Source: an uncultured Flavobacteriaceae bacterium
GTDB lineage: Bacteria; Bacteroidota; Bacteroidia; Flavobacteriales; Flavobacteriaceae
DNA length: 35,676 nucleotides
Assembly: GCA_947311815.1 (NCBI GenBank)
Contig: CAMZMA010000136.1
Coordinates: 1-35,676, forward strand
Reading direction: 5' to 3'
Below, in pieces: positions 24,148 to 33,092 of this stretch (its first letter is position 1; each line of letters starts with the position of its first letter). The notes beneath the pieces were generated by a model. That model made no database searches. It was not told where the DNA came from and worked only from the letters and a program-made list of their open reading frames with translations. The position numbers were made by a program, and so were the translations under genes.

Positions 24148-25650
24148 TCAAATATCTAAAAAATCTTGCAATACATTAGCTATCTTTCTGTTATCTGACA
24201 ATTGCGGAATTTTATTCTGCCCACCAAATTTACCTATTGATTTCATATAAGCATGAAAACCGCCTTTTTTTACTTTTCTGATGATAAGTGGTCGCAACAC
24301 CTTACCATCAATTAGATCTTGATAATAAATATTTTGCGCTTGCATAGAAGTATCAATTTTTTGTGCAATTTCAGTAAGGTTTTTAGGTTCGTTTTCAAAC
24401 TCAATAAACCATTCATGATACGGTAATTCGTCTTTTTGTGACGGATTTACCTGAGGCGCTACCGTAAATTCACTTACAGTTATATCTGTACCTTTTATTG
24501 CATCGTTCAAGGCTTTTTCTACTTCTTTACCGATTACGTGCTCGCCAAAAGCAGAAATAAAATGTTTGATGCGTCCTGTAACTTTTATTCGGTAAGGTTT
24601 TGTAGAGGTAAACTCAACTGTATCGCCAATATTATAGCCCCACAAACCTGCATTTGTATTTAAAATGATGACGTAATTAACGCCCGTTTTCACCTCTTTT
24701 AACGAAATTCTTGTCGGATTTTCATCAAAAAACGCATCCGCAGGAATAAATTCATAAAAAATACCACTGTTTAATTGTAGCAACATTCCTTTTTCGGTTT
24801 GACTGTCTTGATAAGCAATAAATCCTTCGGATGCTGGATACAGTTCAATATAATCTATCTTTTTACCAATTAAAGATTCGAATTTATTTTTATACGGTTC
24901 AAAATTTACACCTCCGTAAATAAAGAAATTAAAATTAGGAAAAAGTTCTGATACAGATTTCCCTGTTTTTTCTATCAACTTTTCGAAATACATTTGTACC
25001 CAAGACGGAATGCCGCTTATAACCGACATATCTTCATTAATAGTTTCTTTCACGATTGCGTTTACTTTGGTATCCCAATCTTCAATACAATTGGTTTTCC
25101 AACTTGGCAAACGATTTTTTAGCAAATATTGAGGTACATAATGCGCTACAATGCCGCTTAAACGCCCCAATTTTATTCCGTTTTTATCCTCTAAAACAGG
25201 ACTTCCTTGTAAAAAAATCATTTTACCGTTTACAAAACTGGCATCATTTTTTTCGGCAATATAAAGCAACAAAGCGTTTCTTGCTGCTTTGATATGTGTT
25301 GGCATTGATTCTTTGGTAATCGGGATGTATTTTGCCCCCGAAGTTGTGCCTGATGTTTTGGCAAAGTACAGTGGTTTCCCTTTCCACAATACATCTTTTT
25401 CTCCTGCTACAATTCTATCTACATACCTTCTTAACCCTTCATAATCATGAACAGGAACTCTGTTTTTAAAATCGTCATACGTTTTTATGTTTTTAAAATC
25501 ATGATCTTTACCAAAAGCAGTGTTTTTAGCTTCGAAAATTAATTTTTTAAAAACTTTATGTTGTGTTTTATGCGGATTAGATGCCCATTTGTAAACTTTT
25601 TTCTTTACAATTTTAGCAAACGGAACAGCAAATACAGATTTGAGACTCAT
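24148..25650 (-). CDS. GH3-like acyl-adenylating enzyme
   Basis: The 500-residue protein belongs to the GH3 branch of the ANL adenylating superfamily. The ATP-loop motif is KTSGTTSGAKYIP (98-110), followed by YPASEGFIA, GLWGYNIGDTVEF and a RIKHFISAFGEHV hinge block. Plant GH3 enzymes conjugate amino acids to acyl acids such as auxin; the bacterial members, common in Bacteroidota, have no settled role, so substrate is unknown. Its ATG lies one nucleotide after the stop codon of the M23 peptidase gene, so the two are tightly coupled, which hints at an envelope or peptide-related job. It converges with the RluA-type gene. Confidence 0.88.
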   Translation of the reverse strand: MSLKSVFAVPFAKIVKKKVYKWASNPHKTQHKVFKKLIFEAKNTAFGKDHDFKNIKTYDDFKNRVPVHDYEGLRRYVDRIVAGEKDVLWKGKPLYFAKTSGTTSGAKYIPITKESMPTHIKAARNALLLYIAEKNDASFVNGKMIFLQGSPVLEDKNGIKLGRLSGIVAHYVPQYLLKNRLPSWKTNCIEDWDTKVNAIVKETINEDMSVISGIPSWVQMYFEKLIEKTGKSVSELFPNFNFFIYGGVNFEPYKNKFESLIGKKIDYIELYPASEGFIAYQDSQTEKGMLLQLNSGIFYEFIPADAFFDENPTRISLKEVKTGVNYVIILNTNAGLWGYNIGDTVEFTSTKPYRIKVTGRIKHFISAFGEHVIGKEVEKALNDAIKGTDITVSEFTVAPQVNPSQKDELPYHEWFIEFENEPKNLTEIAQKIDTSMQAQNIYYQDLIDGKVLRPLIIRKVKKGGFHAYMKSIGKFGGQNKIPQLSDNRKIANVLQDFLDI

Positions 25651-25651
25651 C

Positions 25652-26518
25652 TTATTTAAAATCTATATAATTTAACGGATTTACGGCATATCCTTCGCTC
25701 CACAATTCAAAGTGTAAATGTGGTCCTGTAGTAAGTTCTCCTGTGGCGCCAACATTGGCAATTACTTCGCCAGATTTTACCAAATCTCCTTGTTCTTTTA
25801 GCAATACACCGTTGTGTTTGTAGATAGAAACAAATCCTTTAGGATGTTTAATAATTAGCACATAACCTGTTTCTGAAGTCCATTCTGCAAAAATAACTGT
25901 ACCATCTGTAACCGCTTTTACAGGTGTACCTGTTTTGGCAACAATATCTACTGCAAAATGCTTGTTATTTGCATTAAATTTTTGAGTTAACGTACCTGAA
26001 ATTGGTGCAAAAAAGACAATATTGGTATTGTTTTTGTTATTTAACACAATAGGAAAACGGTCTCTTCTTTCTACTTTTTCTCTAAACAAAGAATCTTCTT
26101 TTGTGGCATATAACTTACTTTCATCAATCACCATTTTAGTCGTTTCGCTTTTTAAAGAATCTATTTTTTCGGCAGTAATTTCTCCTGTCATCACAGACCT
26201 AATTGCTTTGGTGTAATTTTCTAAAACGGCTAATTTTAATTTTAAAGAATCGGCTTCATATACTAATTGAGTAGCTTTCTTTTTTAATTTTGATGATGAA
26301 TATCCTGGAATATATTCTTTAACAGGCGTGTATGCAATAAAAAAAGTAGTTAATGTTACTAATAAAACAGAAAAAACACCTCCTAAAACAAAAACATTTA
26401 ATCGAGACAATTTAAAAGAAAAACGTTCTTCAAAAGTATCATCATTTAAAACTACCAACCTGTATTTATCGGTTAGTTTTTGTTTAAACTTACTTTTGTC
26501 TGATTTAATTTTTGCCAT
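25652..26518 (-). CDS. M23-family (LytM-type) membrane-anchored peptidoglycan endopeptidase
   Basis: The 288-residue protein has a basic cytoplasmic N-terminus, one membrane helix (about 41-63), a short periplasmic coiled coil (about 75-105) and a C-terminal LytM domain. The zinc ligands are intact: His187 and Asp191 in HFAVD, and His269 in GPHLHFE (His267 also present), with a further histidine in YKHNG. It should cleave peptidoglycan cross-links or activate amidases, and faces the periplasm. It is cotranscribed with the GH3-like gene. A minus-strand TATATTTG (26541-26534) lies 16 nt upstream of the ATG. Confidence 0.92.
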   Translation of the reverse strand: MAKIKSDKSKFKQKLTDKYRLVVLNDDTFEERFSFKLSRLNVFVLGGVFSVLLVTLTTFFIAYTPVKEYIPGYSSSKLKKKATQLVYEADSLKLKLAVLENYTKAIRSVMTGEITAEKIDSLKSETTKMVIDESKLYATKEDSLFREKVERRDRFPIVLNNKNNTNIVFFAPISGTLTQKFNANNKHFAVDIVAKTGTPVKAVTDGTVIFAEWTSETGYVLIIKHPKGFVSIYKHNGVLLKEQGDLVKSGEVIANVGATGELTTGPHLHFELWSEGYAVNPLNYIDFK

Positions 26519-26533
26519 AATTTTTTATAAAAA

Positions 26534-26541
26534 CAAATATA
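26534..26541 (-). promoter_or_regulatory. Putative -7 box of the M23/GH3-like pair
   Basis: The minus strand reads TATATTTG, an exact -7 match, in the 42-nt gap after nadD. No -33 TTG is clear. Confidence 0.45.
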
Positions 26542-26560
26542 CAACGAAATTTTAGGAGAA

Positions 26561-27145
26561 CTATTTTTTGTAAAAATTCATTTCATCAATATATTTCCAA
26601 ACTGACTCAGAAAGTAACGCTTGCATATTTTTTTTATTTTTTATACCGTTTCTAATCATTGTTGATGAAATTTGAACAATAGGTGCTGCTACTTTATGAA
26701 TTTTTGGGTGCTTAGAAAGCGATACTTCTATTGTTCCATCAGAAATTCTTGGATACACATAAATATGATGATTATCGAGAATTGTTTCGTAGTTTTTCCA
26801 TTTATGAAAGCTTTTCAAATTATCTTCTCCCATGATAAGGCTAAATTTTTTATCAGGATATTTTTCTGATATGTAAGCCAATGTATGTACCGTGTAATTG
26901 GGCTGAGGTAAAGAAAACTCAATATCTGAAGGTTTAATTTTTGGATAGTTTTCTGTAGCAATATCTACCAAGGCAAACCGATGAACATTATCTAACAACG
27001 AGCTTTTTTTCTTAAACGGATTGTGCGGTGTTACAACCATCCAAATTTCATCTAAATCAGAATTTTCTACCATGTGATTGGCAATAATAAGATGCCCGAC
27101 ATGAATGGGGTTGAATGTGCCAAAATACAAGCCGATGTTTTTCAT
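26561..27145 (-). CDS. nadD: Nicotinate-nucleotide adenylyltransferase
   Basis: The 194-residue protein is full length for NadD, which adenylates nicotinate mononucleotide to deamido-NAD in NAD synthesis. The nucleotidyltransferase signature GTFNPIHVGH (9-18, with His15 and His18) and the C-terminal SSTMIRNGIKN block are both intact; a TPHNPFKKK substrate loop is also visible. It is the last gene of a yicC-gmk-nadD cluster, 30 nt after gmk, a gene order common in Bacteroidota. Confidence 0.96.
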   Translation of the reverse strand: MKNIGLYFGTFNPIHVGHLIIANHMVENSDLDEIWMVVTPHNPFKKKSSLLDNVHRFALVDIATENYPKIKPSDIEFSLPQPNYTVHTLAYISEKYPDKKFSLIMGEDNLKSFHKWKNYETILDNHHIYVYPRISDGTIEVSLSKHPKIHKVAAPIVQISSTMIRNGIKNKKNMQALLSESVWKYIDEMNFYKK

Positions 27146-27175
27146 TTATTTAGCCTTTAAAACCTTGATAAAGTA

Positions 27176-27778
27176 TCACGGTTTTTTTGTTTCTTCTTTA
27201 CTGTTTAAAAAATCACTCACCAATTTTTCAGCGTCTTTTAATGCCGTTTCTAAATGTGTGTTTACTATAATTTTATCAAATTGTGGTGCTGTAGCCATTT
27301 CTATGGATGCTTTTGCCACACGCATGTTTATTTTTTCTTCGGTTTCTGTTTTGCGTTTTTTTAACCTAATTTTTAATACCTCTACACTTGGTGGTTTTAC
27401 AAAAACGGACAACGTTCTTTTCGGGTATTTTCTTTTAATACGAAGTCCTCCTACTACATCAATATCAAAAATAATGTGTTTTTTTTGTGCCCAAATGCGT
27501 TCTACTTCTGTTTTTAGTGTTCCGTAAAAATTATCTCTATACACTTCTTCCCATTCTAAAAACTCATCAGCTTTCATTTTCTTTTTAAAATCTTCTAACG
27601 AAATAAAATAGTAATCTTCACCATCTTTTTCTTCTCCTCTTGGACTTCTAGAAGTTGCCGAAACAGAAAAGGCTAAATTCAGCTTTTCTTGTTGTAATAA
27701 ATGACGAACAATGGTGGTTTTTCCTGAACCAGATGGCGCTGAAAACACAAATAACTTGCCTTCAAATTTTTTAGACAT
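27176..27778 (-). CDS. gmk: Guanylate kinase
   Basis: The 200-residue protein phosphorylates GMP to GDP with ATP. The P-loop is APSGSGKTT (14-22). The GMP-binding segment SATSRSPRGEEKDGEDYYF follows, then EWEEVYRDNFYGT and the lid region. Its ATG overlaps the yicC stop codon by one base (TAATG), which indicates translational coupling. Confidence 0.97.
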   Translation of the reverse strand: MSKKFEGKLFVFSAPSGSGKTTIVRHLLQQEKLNLAFSVSATSRSPRGEEKDGEDYYFISLEDFKKKMKADEFLEWEEVYRDNFYGTLKTEVERIWAQKKHIIFDIDVVGGLRIKRKYPKRTLSVFVKPPSVEVLKIRLKKRKTETEEKINMRVAKASIEMATAPQFDKIIVNTHLETALKDAEKLVSDFLNSKEETKKP

Positions 27779-28644
27779 TATAGTACGTTTAAAATTTGTT
27801 CTTTAATTTTTTCTAATTCGTTTTTCATTTGAATTACTGCTTTTTGCATGGGGGCATAATTGGCTTTTGAACCTGTTGTGTTTATTTCTCTACCAATTTC
27901 TTGCACAATAAAACCTAGTTTTTTTCCATTAGAATCTTCACTTGCCAATTCTTGTAAAAAATAGGTTAAATGATTTGTTAAACGCACTTTTTCTTCGTTA
28001 ATATCTAACTTTTCTAAGTAGTAAATTAATTCTTGTTCAAACCTATTTTCATCAAGTTCTACTTTTAAATCGGCAATGGCTTTTTGTAATCGGTCTTTTA
28101 CATGCTCAATTCTTTCATCATCCAAGGCATTTACTTCTGCTAAATATTTTTTAATATTGGTGATTCTTTCTTGAAAATCGATTTCTAAAGAGGCTGCTTC
28201 ATCAATTCTATACTGTACAATTTCTTTGATGGCCTCATCAATTCCTACTTCAATTTGTTGCCATTCATTTTCATCGAGTTCTTCTTTTTCTGCTTTTAGT
28301 GCATCGGGCATTCTTACTGCCATTTTAAGCAATTCAATATCGTCAGAAGTGTTTAATTTTACCACATTTCTAAGCTGATCTATATAATTTGACACGACTC
28401 CTTTATTTATTTGTGTAGAAGTTTCATCGGCAGTTATTTCTATATAAATAGAAAAATCTACCTTTCCTCTCACCAAATGTGCTGCTAATTTTTTACGAAC
28501 CGATAATTCTTTTCCTTTGTAATAAGATGGAATCCGAACATTTAAATCAAGGTTTTTACTATTTAAAGATTTAACTTCAATAGTTACTTTTTTGGTAGGT
28601 AATTGTAGTACAGATTTCCCGTATCCTGTCATAGATTGAATCAT
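27778..28644 (-). CDS. YicC/YloC-family endoribonuclease
   Basis: The 288-residue protein has the conserved YicC N-terminus (MIQSMTGYGKS, EVKSLNSKNLDLNVRIP) and the conserved C-terminal domain (GKKLGFIVQEIGREINTTGSKA). E. coli YicC is an endoribonuclease implicated in small-RNA turnover; that is family knowledge, not shown here. The middle is a long charged helical stretch. It heads the yicC-gmk-nadD cluster and has a textbook promoter upstream. Confidence 0.93.
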   Translation of the reverse strand: MIQSMTGYGKSVLQLPTKKVTIEVKSLNSKNLDLNVRIPSYYKGKELSVRKKLAAHLVRGKVDFSIYIEITADETSTQINKGVVSNYIDQLRNVVKLNTSDDIELLKMAVRMPDALKAEKEELDENEWQQIEVGIDEAIKEIVQYRIDEAASLEIDFQERITNIKKYLAEVNALDDERIEHVKDRLQKAIADLKVELDENRFEQELIYYLEKLDINEEKVRLTNHLTYFLQELASEDSNGKKLGFIVQEIGREINTTGSKANYAPMQKAVIQMKNELEKIKEQILNVL

Positions 28645-28667
28645 GCAATCAAAATTTTAATGAACCA

Positions 28668-28698
28668 CAAATATACACTTATACCGATTAGTAATCAA
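28668..28698 (-). promoter_or_regulatory. Promoter of the yicC-gmk-nadD cluster
   Basis: On the minus strand TTG (28698-28696), 20 nt, then TATATTTG (28675-28668) matches the Bacteroidota consensus, 23 nt before the ATG at 28644. Confidence 0.65.
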
Positions 28699-28792
28699 GG
28701 TATGTTATATTTCTCTTCGTTCAATCTAGCCTTTTGATTATCTGTCGGCATAATACCTCTTGAGTAAAAACGTATTTTTAATTGAAAAGGTA

Positions 28793-29689
28793 TTATTTTA
28801 CAGTAGTTTTTACTTGTTTTGTTACCAAATACACGCCTAAAAAGATAAGAATAGTGGCTGTTATTTTTACTGGATTTAGAGAATCGCTACCAACAAATAA
28901 GGCATAAACAGATGCAATTACGGGTTGTAAATAAATAAAAACGCTTACTGTTGTTGGTTTTAATTTTGATAATGCAAAAAGATTAAACAAATATGTAATA
29001 CAGGTAGTAAAAAGGATGACAAAACCAACTTTCAACAAAATATTTGCCGACATTGTTTGCCATTGCACTTCTAAAAATTCTGTAATACCAAAAGGCAACA
29101 CCATAAAAAACCCGAACAAATACAACCATTTTACAAATACAATTGGGTTATATTTTGAAATTAAGTTTTTAACAAGTACTAAATATATAGCATACGATGC
29201 TGCGTTTACAAACACTAAAAAGTTTCCTAAAGCGCTGTTTGTTGAGTTTCCATCGTCTTTATTTCCGTAAGAAATTAATAAAACTGCTCCTATTAAACCA
29301 ATAAAAACACCTAAAATCTTTCTCTTTACAATACGCTCTTTTAATAAAATACTCGAAAAAATAAGTACTAAAATAGGTGTAGAAACCATCATTACAGATG
29401 CACTTATGGGTGTTGTTAAACTTAATCCTTTAAAGAAAGTAAGCATGTTTAATCCTACACCAAAAAAGGAAGCAAGTGCAATTTTTTTATAATCAGGTTT
29501 TGCAATATTTGCAGCTTTTACAAACAAACCCAATAACCAAAACACCATAGTTGCACCTCCAACTCTAACTAAAATAAATCCGAAAGGTTTTATATGTAAC
29601 GGCATTACTTCTTTTGCAACGGTAAACGTTACACCATAAATAAATGCAGCTATAAAGAGCGCTATGATTGCTAAAGTTCTTGTATTCAT
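28793..29689 (-). CDS. EamA/DMT-family transporter
   Basis: The 298-residue protein has about ten membrane helices arranged as two EamA repeats. The first carries AFIYGVTFTVAKEVMPLHIKP and ASFFGVGLNMLTFFKGLSLT; the second carries NAASYAIYLVLVKNL and PVIASVYALFVG. Drug/metabolite transporters of this type usually export amino acids, nucleosides or other small metabolites across the inner membrane. Its substrate is unknown. It appears to be a single-gene unit. Confidence 0.9.
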   Translation of the reverse strand: MNTRTLAIIALFIAAFIYGVTFTVAKEVMPLHIKPFGFILVRVGGATMVFWLLGLFVKAANIAKPDYKKIALASFFGVGLNMLTFFKGLSLTTPISASVMMVSTPILVLIFSSILLKERIVKRKILGVFIGLIGAVLLISYGNKDDGNSTNSALGNFLVFVNAASYAIYLVLVKNLISKYNPIVFVKWLYLFGFFMVLPFGITEFLEVQWQTMSANILLKVGFVILFTTCITYLFNLFALSKLKPTTVSVFIYLQPVIASVYALFVGSDSLNPVKITATILIFLGVYLVTKQVKTTVK

Positions 29690-29848
29690 TAAAAATATTT
29701 TTTTGCAAAAATGCGTTTATTTTTTATGATTATTGCTCTCAAATAGAGTTAAACTATCTGTTTTTAGTGTATTTCGTTATCAGCTTCTAAAAATTTTGGC
29801 ACAAGTTTCATAAATTCGCACTAAAACAATACTGTAAAGTTTTCACGA

Positions 29849-29870
29849 AGCAGGCTTTCAGTCTACTAAA
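29849..29870. repeat. Near-copy of the 3' end of the Kbp-like gene
   Basis: AGCAGGCTTTCAGTCTACTAAA matches 29969-29990 (AGCAGGCGTTTAATCTACTAAA), which spans the Kbp-like stop codon, at 19 of 22 positions. The copies are 120 nt apart in direct orientation, on either side of the terminator hairpin. Confidence 0.6.
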
Positions 29871-29910
29871 TCAAACGATAAACATATCATACATAGTGGT
29901 TTGTTTTACA

Positions 29911-29940
29911 AAAAAAAGAGTGCTATTTTCATAGCACTCT
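29911..29940 (-). terminator. Rho-independent terminator of the Kbp-like gene
   Basis: On the minus strand a perfect 10-bp stem (AGAGTGCTAT / ATAGCACTCT, 29940-29917) is followed by a run of Ts (A-run at 29911-29917 on the plus strand). It lies about 37 nt past the stop codon. Confidence 0.85.
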
Positions 29941-29977
29941 AAAAGTTCTGATAGATTATTAAACCTTTAGCAGGCGT

Positions 29978-30442
29978 TTAATCTACTAAAGCAGGTATTC
30001 TTAATACTTGCCCAGGATAAATTTTATCTGGATGCGAAAGCATTGGTTTGTTTGCTTCAAAAATTACAGGATACTTCATTGCGTTACCGTAATACGTTTT
30101 TGCAATTTTACCTAAAGTATCGCCTCTTTCTACTGTATGAAACTGTGCCATTGGCACTTCTTCTTCCGCTTCTGCAACAGTCATGTTGTCTTCTACCGAA
30201 GCAATACCCGCAGTATTACCTACTACTAAAACTACTTTTTCTTTGGTTTCTTGGCTATCTGCCTCTCCCCAAATTTTTGCATTTTCGTCATCTACTTCTA
30301 TAGATAGTCCTTCTACTACAAATCCTAAATCTGTAACTGCTGATGTTAATCCTGCTGCTTTTTCTGCATTTTCTTCTTCAGTAGTTTTTCCAATTCCGAA
30401 TACTTTTGCTCCTGCGTTTTTGATGAATGAAAAAATTCCCAT
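29978..30442 (-). CDS. kbp: Kbp-like BON-LysM protein
   Basis: The 154-residue protein matches E. coli Kbp (YgaU), a cytoplasmic potassium-binding protein of 149 residues. The N-terminal amphipathic segment MGIFSFIKNAGAKVFG is followed by a BON domain (about 25-92; VEGLSIEVDDENAKIWGEA, KVVLVVGNTAGIASVED). A LysM domain follows (about 102-150; FHTVERGDTLGKIAKTYYGNAMKYPVIFEANKP, KIYPGQVLRIP). There is no signal peptide, which fits a cytoplasmic protein rather than a peptidoglycan binder. The last codons and the stop lie in a sequence repeated 120 nt downstream. A clear terminator follows. Confidence 0.9.
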   Translation of the reverse strand: MGIFSFIKNAGAKVFGIGKTTEEENAEKAAGLTSAVTDLGFVVEGLSIEVDDENAKIWGEADSQETKEKVVLVVGNTAGIASVEDNMTVAEAEEEVPMAQFHTVERGDTLGKIAKTYYGNAMKYPVIFEANKPMLSHPDKIYPGQVLRIPALVD

Positions 30443-30553
30443 TTTTTTTGATTTTTAATTAAATTAATACTTGTTTTTGTTTGTGAACAATATACAATAT
30501 TTGTGCCAATTTTAAAAAAGTTTTAATGCTATTTTTATAAAACCTTATATAAA

Positions 30554-30585
30554 TTGCTCAAAATTTTATCATTTCTTTATATTTG
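30554..30585 (+). promoter_or_regulatory. Promoter of the PIF1-type helicase gene
   Basis: TTG (30554-30556), 21 nt, then TATATTTG (30578-30585) matches the Bacteroidota consensus, 18 nt before the ATG at 30604. Confidence 0.65.
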
Positions 30586-30603
30586 TAACTATTCAATCAA
30601 AAA

Positions 30604-33012
30604 ATGATTAAAAACCCAGAACTAGATTTAGCGTTTAATTTTATTGAAAAAACCAATAGAAATGTTTTTTTAACAGGAAAAGCAGGTACAGGAAAAACTA
30701 CATTTCTTCATAAAATAAAAACCGAATCGTTAAAAAGAATGGTGGTAGTTGCGCCTACAGGAGTTGCTGCTATTAATGCAAAAGGCGTTACTATTCATTC
30801 GTTTTTTCAAATGCCTTTTGGCCCTATTTTGCCAGATATGGTGCAAAGTAAAGAAAATCAACGAAAATTTAATAGAACAAAAATTGACATCATTAAATCG
30901 TTAGATTTAGTAATTATTGATGAAATTAGTATGGTGCGTGCCGATTTATTAGACGGAATAGACCAAGTTTTAAGACGTTATAAAGACAAAACAAAAGTTT
31001 TTGGCGGCGTGCAATTACTAATGATTGGAGATTTGCAACAACTATCGCCCGTTGTAAAACCTAATGAATGGAACTTGCTTAGAAATCATTATAAAACCGT
31101 TTATTTTTTTAGTAGTCGTGCTTTTTTAGCATCTAATGCTATTAGTATTGAGTTAACACATATTTATCGTCAAGAAAATCAACAATTTATTGGTATTTTA
31201 AATGAAATTAGAAACAATCAACTAAGTGAAGCATCAGCAAAAATATTAAATAGCAGATACCATCCAGATTTTGTTCCGTCTAATAACGAAGGATACATTA
31301 CGCTAACCACACACAATCATAGAGCTGATACTATTAACACACTAGAATTAAATCAATTAAATCAAAAAAGTTTTTCTTTTAACGCTATTATAGAAGGGAA
31401 ATTTAACGAATATGCGTATCCAACGGCACAACTTTTAATCTTAAAAAAAGGAGCACAAGTCATGTTTATTAAAAACGATAGTTCTCCTGAAAAGCGTTAT
31501 TATAATGGTAAAATTGGTGTGATTACTTACATCAACAAAAAAGAAATTACCGTACAATGTCCTGATGATGATTTTGAGATTGATGTAACGCCAGAAACAT
31601 GGAATAATGTAAGTTACACCTTAAACGAAAAAACAAAAGAAATTACAGAAAATGTGTCGGGTTCTTTTTCTCAAATCCCGTTGCGATTGGCTTGGGCAAT
31701 TACCATTCATAAAAGCCAAGGATTAACTTTTGAAAAAGCCATTATTGATGCCGAAGCCTCTTTTGCGCACGGACAAACCTACGTTGCGCTTAGTAGATGT
31801 ACTTCTTTAGAAGGAATTGTTTTAAAAACCAAGATAAAAGACAGCAGTATTATTAGCGATTCTACCATAAAAACGTTTACTAAAACGGTGGAAGAAAACA
31901 GGCCAGATAAAGCTGTTTTACTAGCTTCGGAAAAAGCATATCACTTCCAATTAATAGAAGATTTATTTAATTATAGGCCCTTTTTATATCCTGTAAATAG
32001 GTTGATAGATATCTTTTATAGAAACAGAACAAGTTTACAAGGAAATATTATAGAGCAGCTACAAACCGTTAAAGACAAAGGAGTTGTGCCTTTGTTGCAA
32101 GTAGCTAATGGATTTAAAAACCAGTTACAAACTTTAAGTATTGATATTTCTCAATTAGAAGAAAGTGATATTATTCAAGAACGATTTAAAAAAGCCGTTG
32201 CTTATTTTAGTACGCAAACCAATTTACATATTAAAGAACCTTTAGAAGCGCTTACCTTTTCTACAGAAAACAAAACTGTAAAAAAAGATTTCGAAAAACA
32301 ATTAAAAAACCTACAAGATGCGTTGTCTATAAAAACAACGTGTTTAACCGTTTTAGTAGATGGATTTAATGCCTCAACTTATTTAAAAACACGAGCTAAG
32401 GCAGTATTAGAAACTCCTAAAAAGACCCCTAAAGTTTATGAAATAACAACCGAACATGCTAGTTTGTTTGAAGAACTAAAATCTTTTAGAAAAGATATTT
32501 CTGATGATGATGGTATTCCTCCATTTCAAGTATTTACTCAAAAAACATTGCACGAAATGTGCGACAAACTTCCTACTACCAAAAAGCAACTACTTGCTAT
32601 TAACGGAATGGGAAAAATTAGGGTTCAAAAATACGGAGAACCTATTTTACAACTCATTTCTTCGTATTGTAAAATGAATGAAATCACCCCTAAAAAAGAC
32701 TCGAAATCACCAGAAAAAACAGCAAAAACACCTACTAAAGAATTGTCTTTACAATTGTTTAAAAGCGGTTTAACGATTGAAGAAATTGCTACAAAAAGAG
32801 AATTTACAACAGGTACTATTTTAGGACATCTCACTACGTTTATAGCAACAGGAGAACTGACGGTTTTTGATTTAATTCCAGAAAAACGCTTTAAAAAAAT
32901 AGAAAAAGCCATCAAAAAAGTTAAATATGAAAGTTTATCGGAACTAAAAGAAAAAGTAGATCCAGATTTTTCTTATGCAGAATTACGAATGGTTTTAGCA
33001 ACCTTAAAGTAA
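30604..33012 (+). CDS. PIF1-type superfamily 1 helicase with RecQ-like C-terminal tail
   Basis: The 802-residue protein has a PIF1/RecD-like helicase core (1 to about 430). Visible motifs are Walker A GKAGTGKT (25-32), DEISM (106-110), MIGDLQQLSPV, the HIYRQ block, TIHKSQGLTF and YVALSRCTSLEGI. The tail holds an HRDC-like segment (about 645-690; TLHEMCDKLPTTKKQLLAINGMGKIRVQKYG) and a helix-turn-helix block (about 720-765; LFKSGLTIEEIATKREFTTGTILGHL), the arrangement seen at the end of RecQ helicases. It is likely a 5'-3' DNA helicase in repair or fork maintenance. It is transcribed alone from a clear promoter. Confidence 0.92.
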   Translation: MIKNPELDLAFNFIEKTNRNVFLTGKAGTGKTTFLHKIKTESLKRMVVVAPTGVAAINAKGVTIHSFFQMPFGPILPDMVQSKENQRKFNRTKIDIIKSLDLVIIDEISMVRADLLDGIDQVLRRYKDKTKVFGGVQLLMIGDLQQLSPVVKPNEWNLLRNHYKTVYFFSSRAFLASNAISIELTHIYRQENQQFIGILNEIRNNQLSEASAKILNSRYHPDFVPSNNEGYITLTTHNHRADTINTLELNQLNQKSFSFNAIIEGKFNEYAYPTAQLLILKKGAQVMFIKNDSSPEKRYYNGKIGVITYINKKEITVQCPDDDFEIDVTPETWNNVSYTLNEKTKEITENVSGSFSQIPLRLAWAITIHKSQGLTFEKAIIDAEASFAHGQTYVALSRCTSLEGIVLKTKIKDSSIISDSTIKTFTKTVEENRPDKAVLLASEKAYHFQLIEDLFNYRPFLYPVNRLIDIFYRNRTSLQGNIIEQLQTVKDKGVVPLLQVANGFKNQLQTLSIDISQLEESDIIQERFKKAVAYFSTQTNLHIKEPLEALTFSTENKTVKKDFEKQLKNLQDALSIKTTCLTVLVDGFNASTYLKTRAKAVLETPKKTPKVYEITTEHASLFEELKSFRKDISDDDGIPPFQVFTQKTLHEMCDKLPTTKKQLLAINGMGKIRVQKYGEPILQLISSYCKMNEITPKKDSKSPEKTAKTPTKELSLQLFKSGLTIEEIATKREFTTGTILGHLTTFIATGELTVFDLIPEKRFKKIEKAIKKVKYESLSELKEKVDPDFSYAELRMVLATLK

Positions 33013-33058
33013 AAAAGACCTTACAAATTTATTTATCCAAAATAACTTGTAAGGTCTT
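33011..33058 (-). terminator. Terminator between the helicase and Pit genes
   Basis: AAGACCTTACAA (33015-33026) pairs perfectly with TTGTAAGGTCTT (33047-33058) across a 20-nt loop. On the minus strand the stem is followed by a run of Ts, so it primarily ends the Pit transcript. It starts immediately after the helicase stop codon and could also shield the helicase mRNA 3' end. Confidence 0.75.
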
Positions 33059-33092
33059 AAAAGTCTAATTAATTCAAAGAAAAAAGAATTTT

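Larger units (their letters stand above)
29691..29977. other. Longest intergenic stretch of the window
   Basis: This 287-nt spacer between the EamA and Kbp-like genes contains no plausible gene. It holds a terminator hairpin for the Kbp-like gene (29911-29940) and a 22-nt sequence (29849-29870) nearly identical to the 3' end of that gene. The remainder is A+T-rich without other visible structure. Confidence 0.6.

Noticed and set aside
28750..28796. ATAATACC ... GGTATTAT hairpin at the EamA gene end as a terminator
   Set aside because: The arms are short and A+T-rich with a long loop and mismatches, and no T-run follows on the minus strand.
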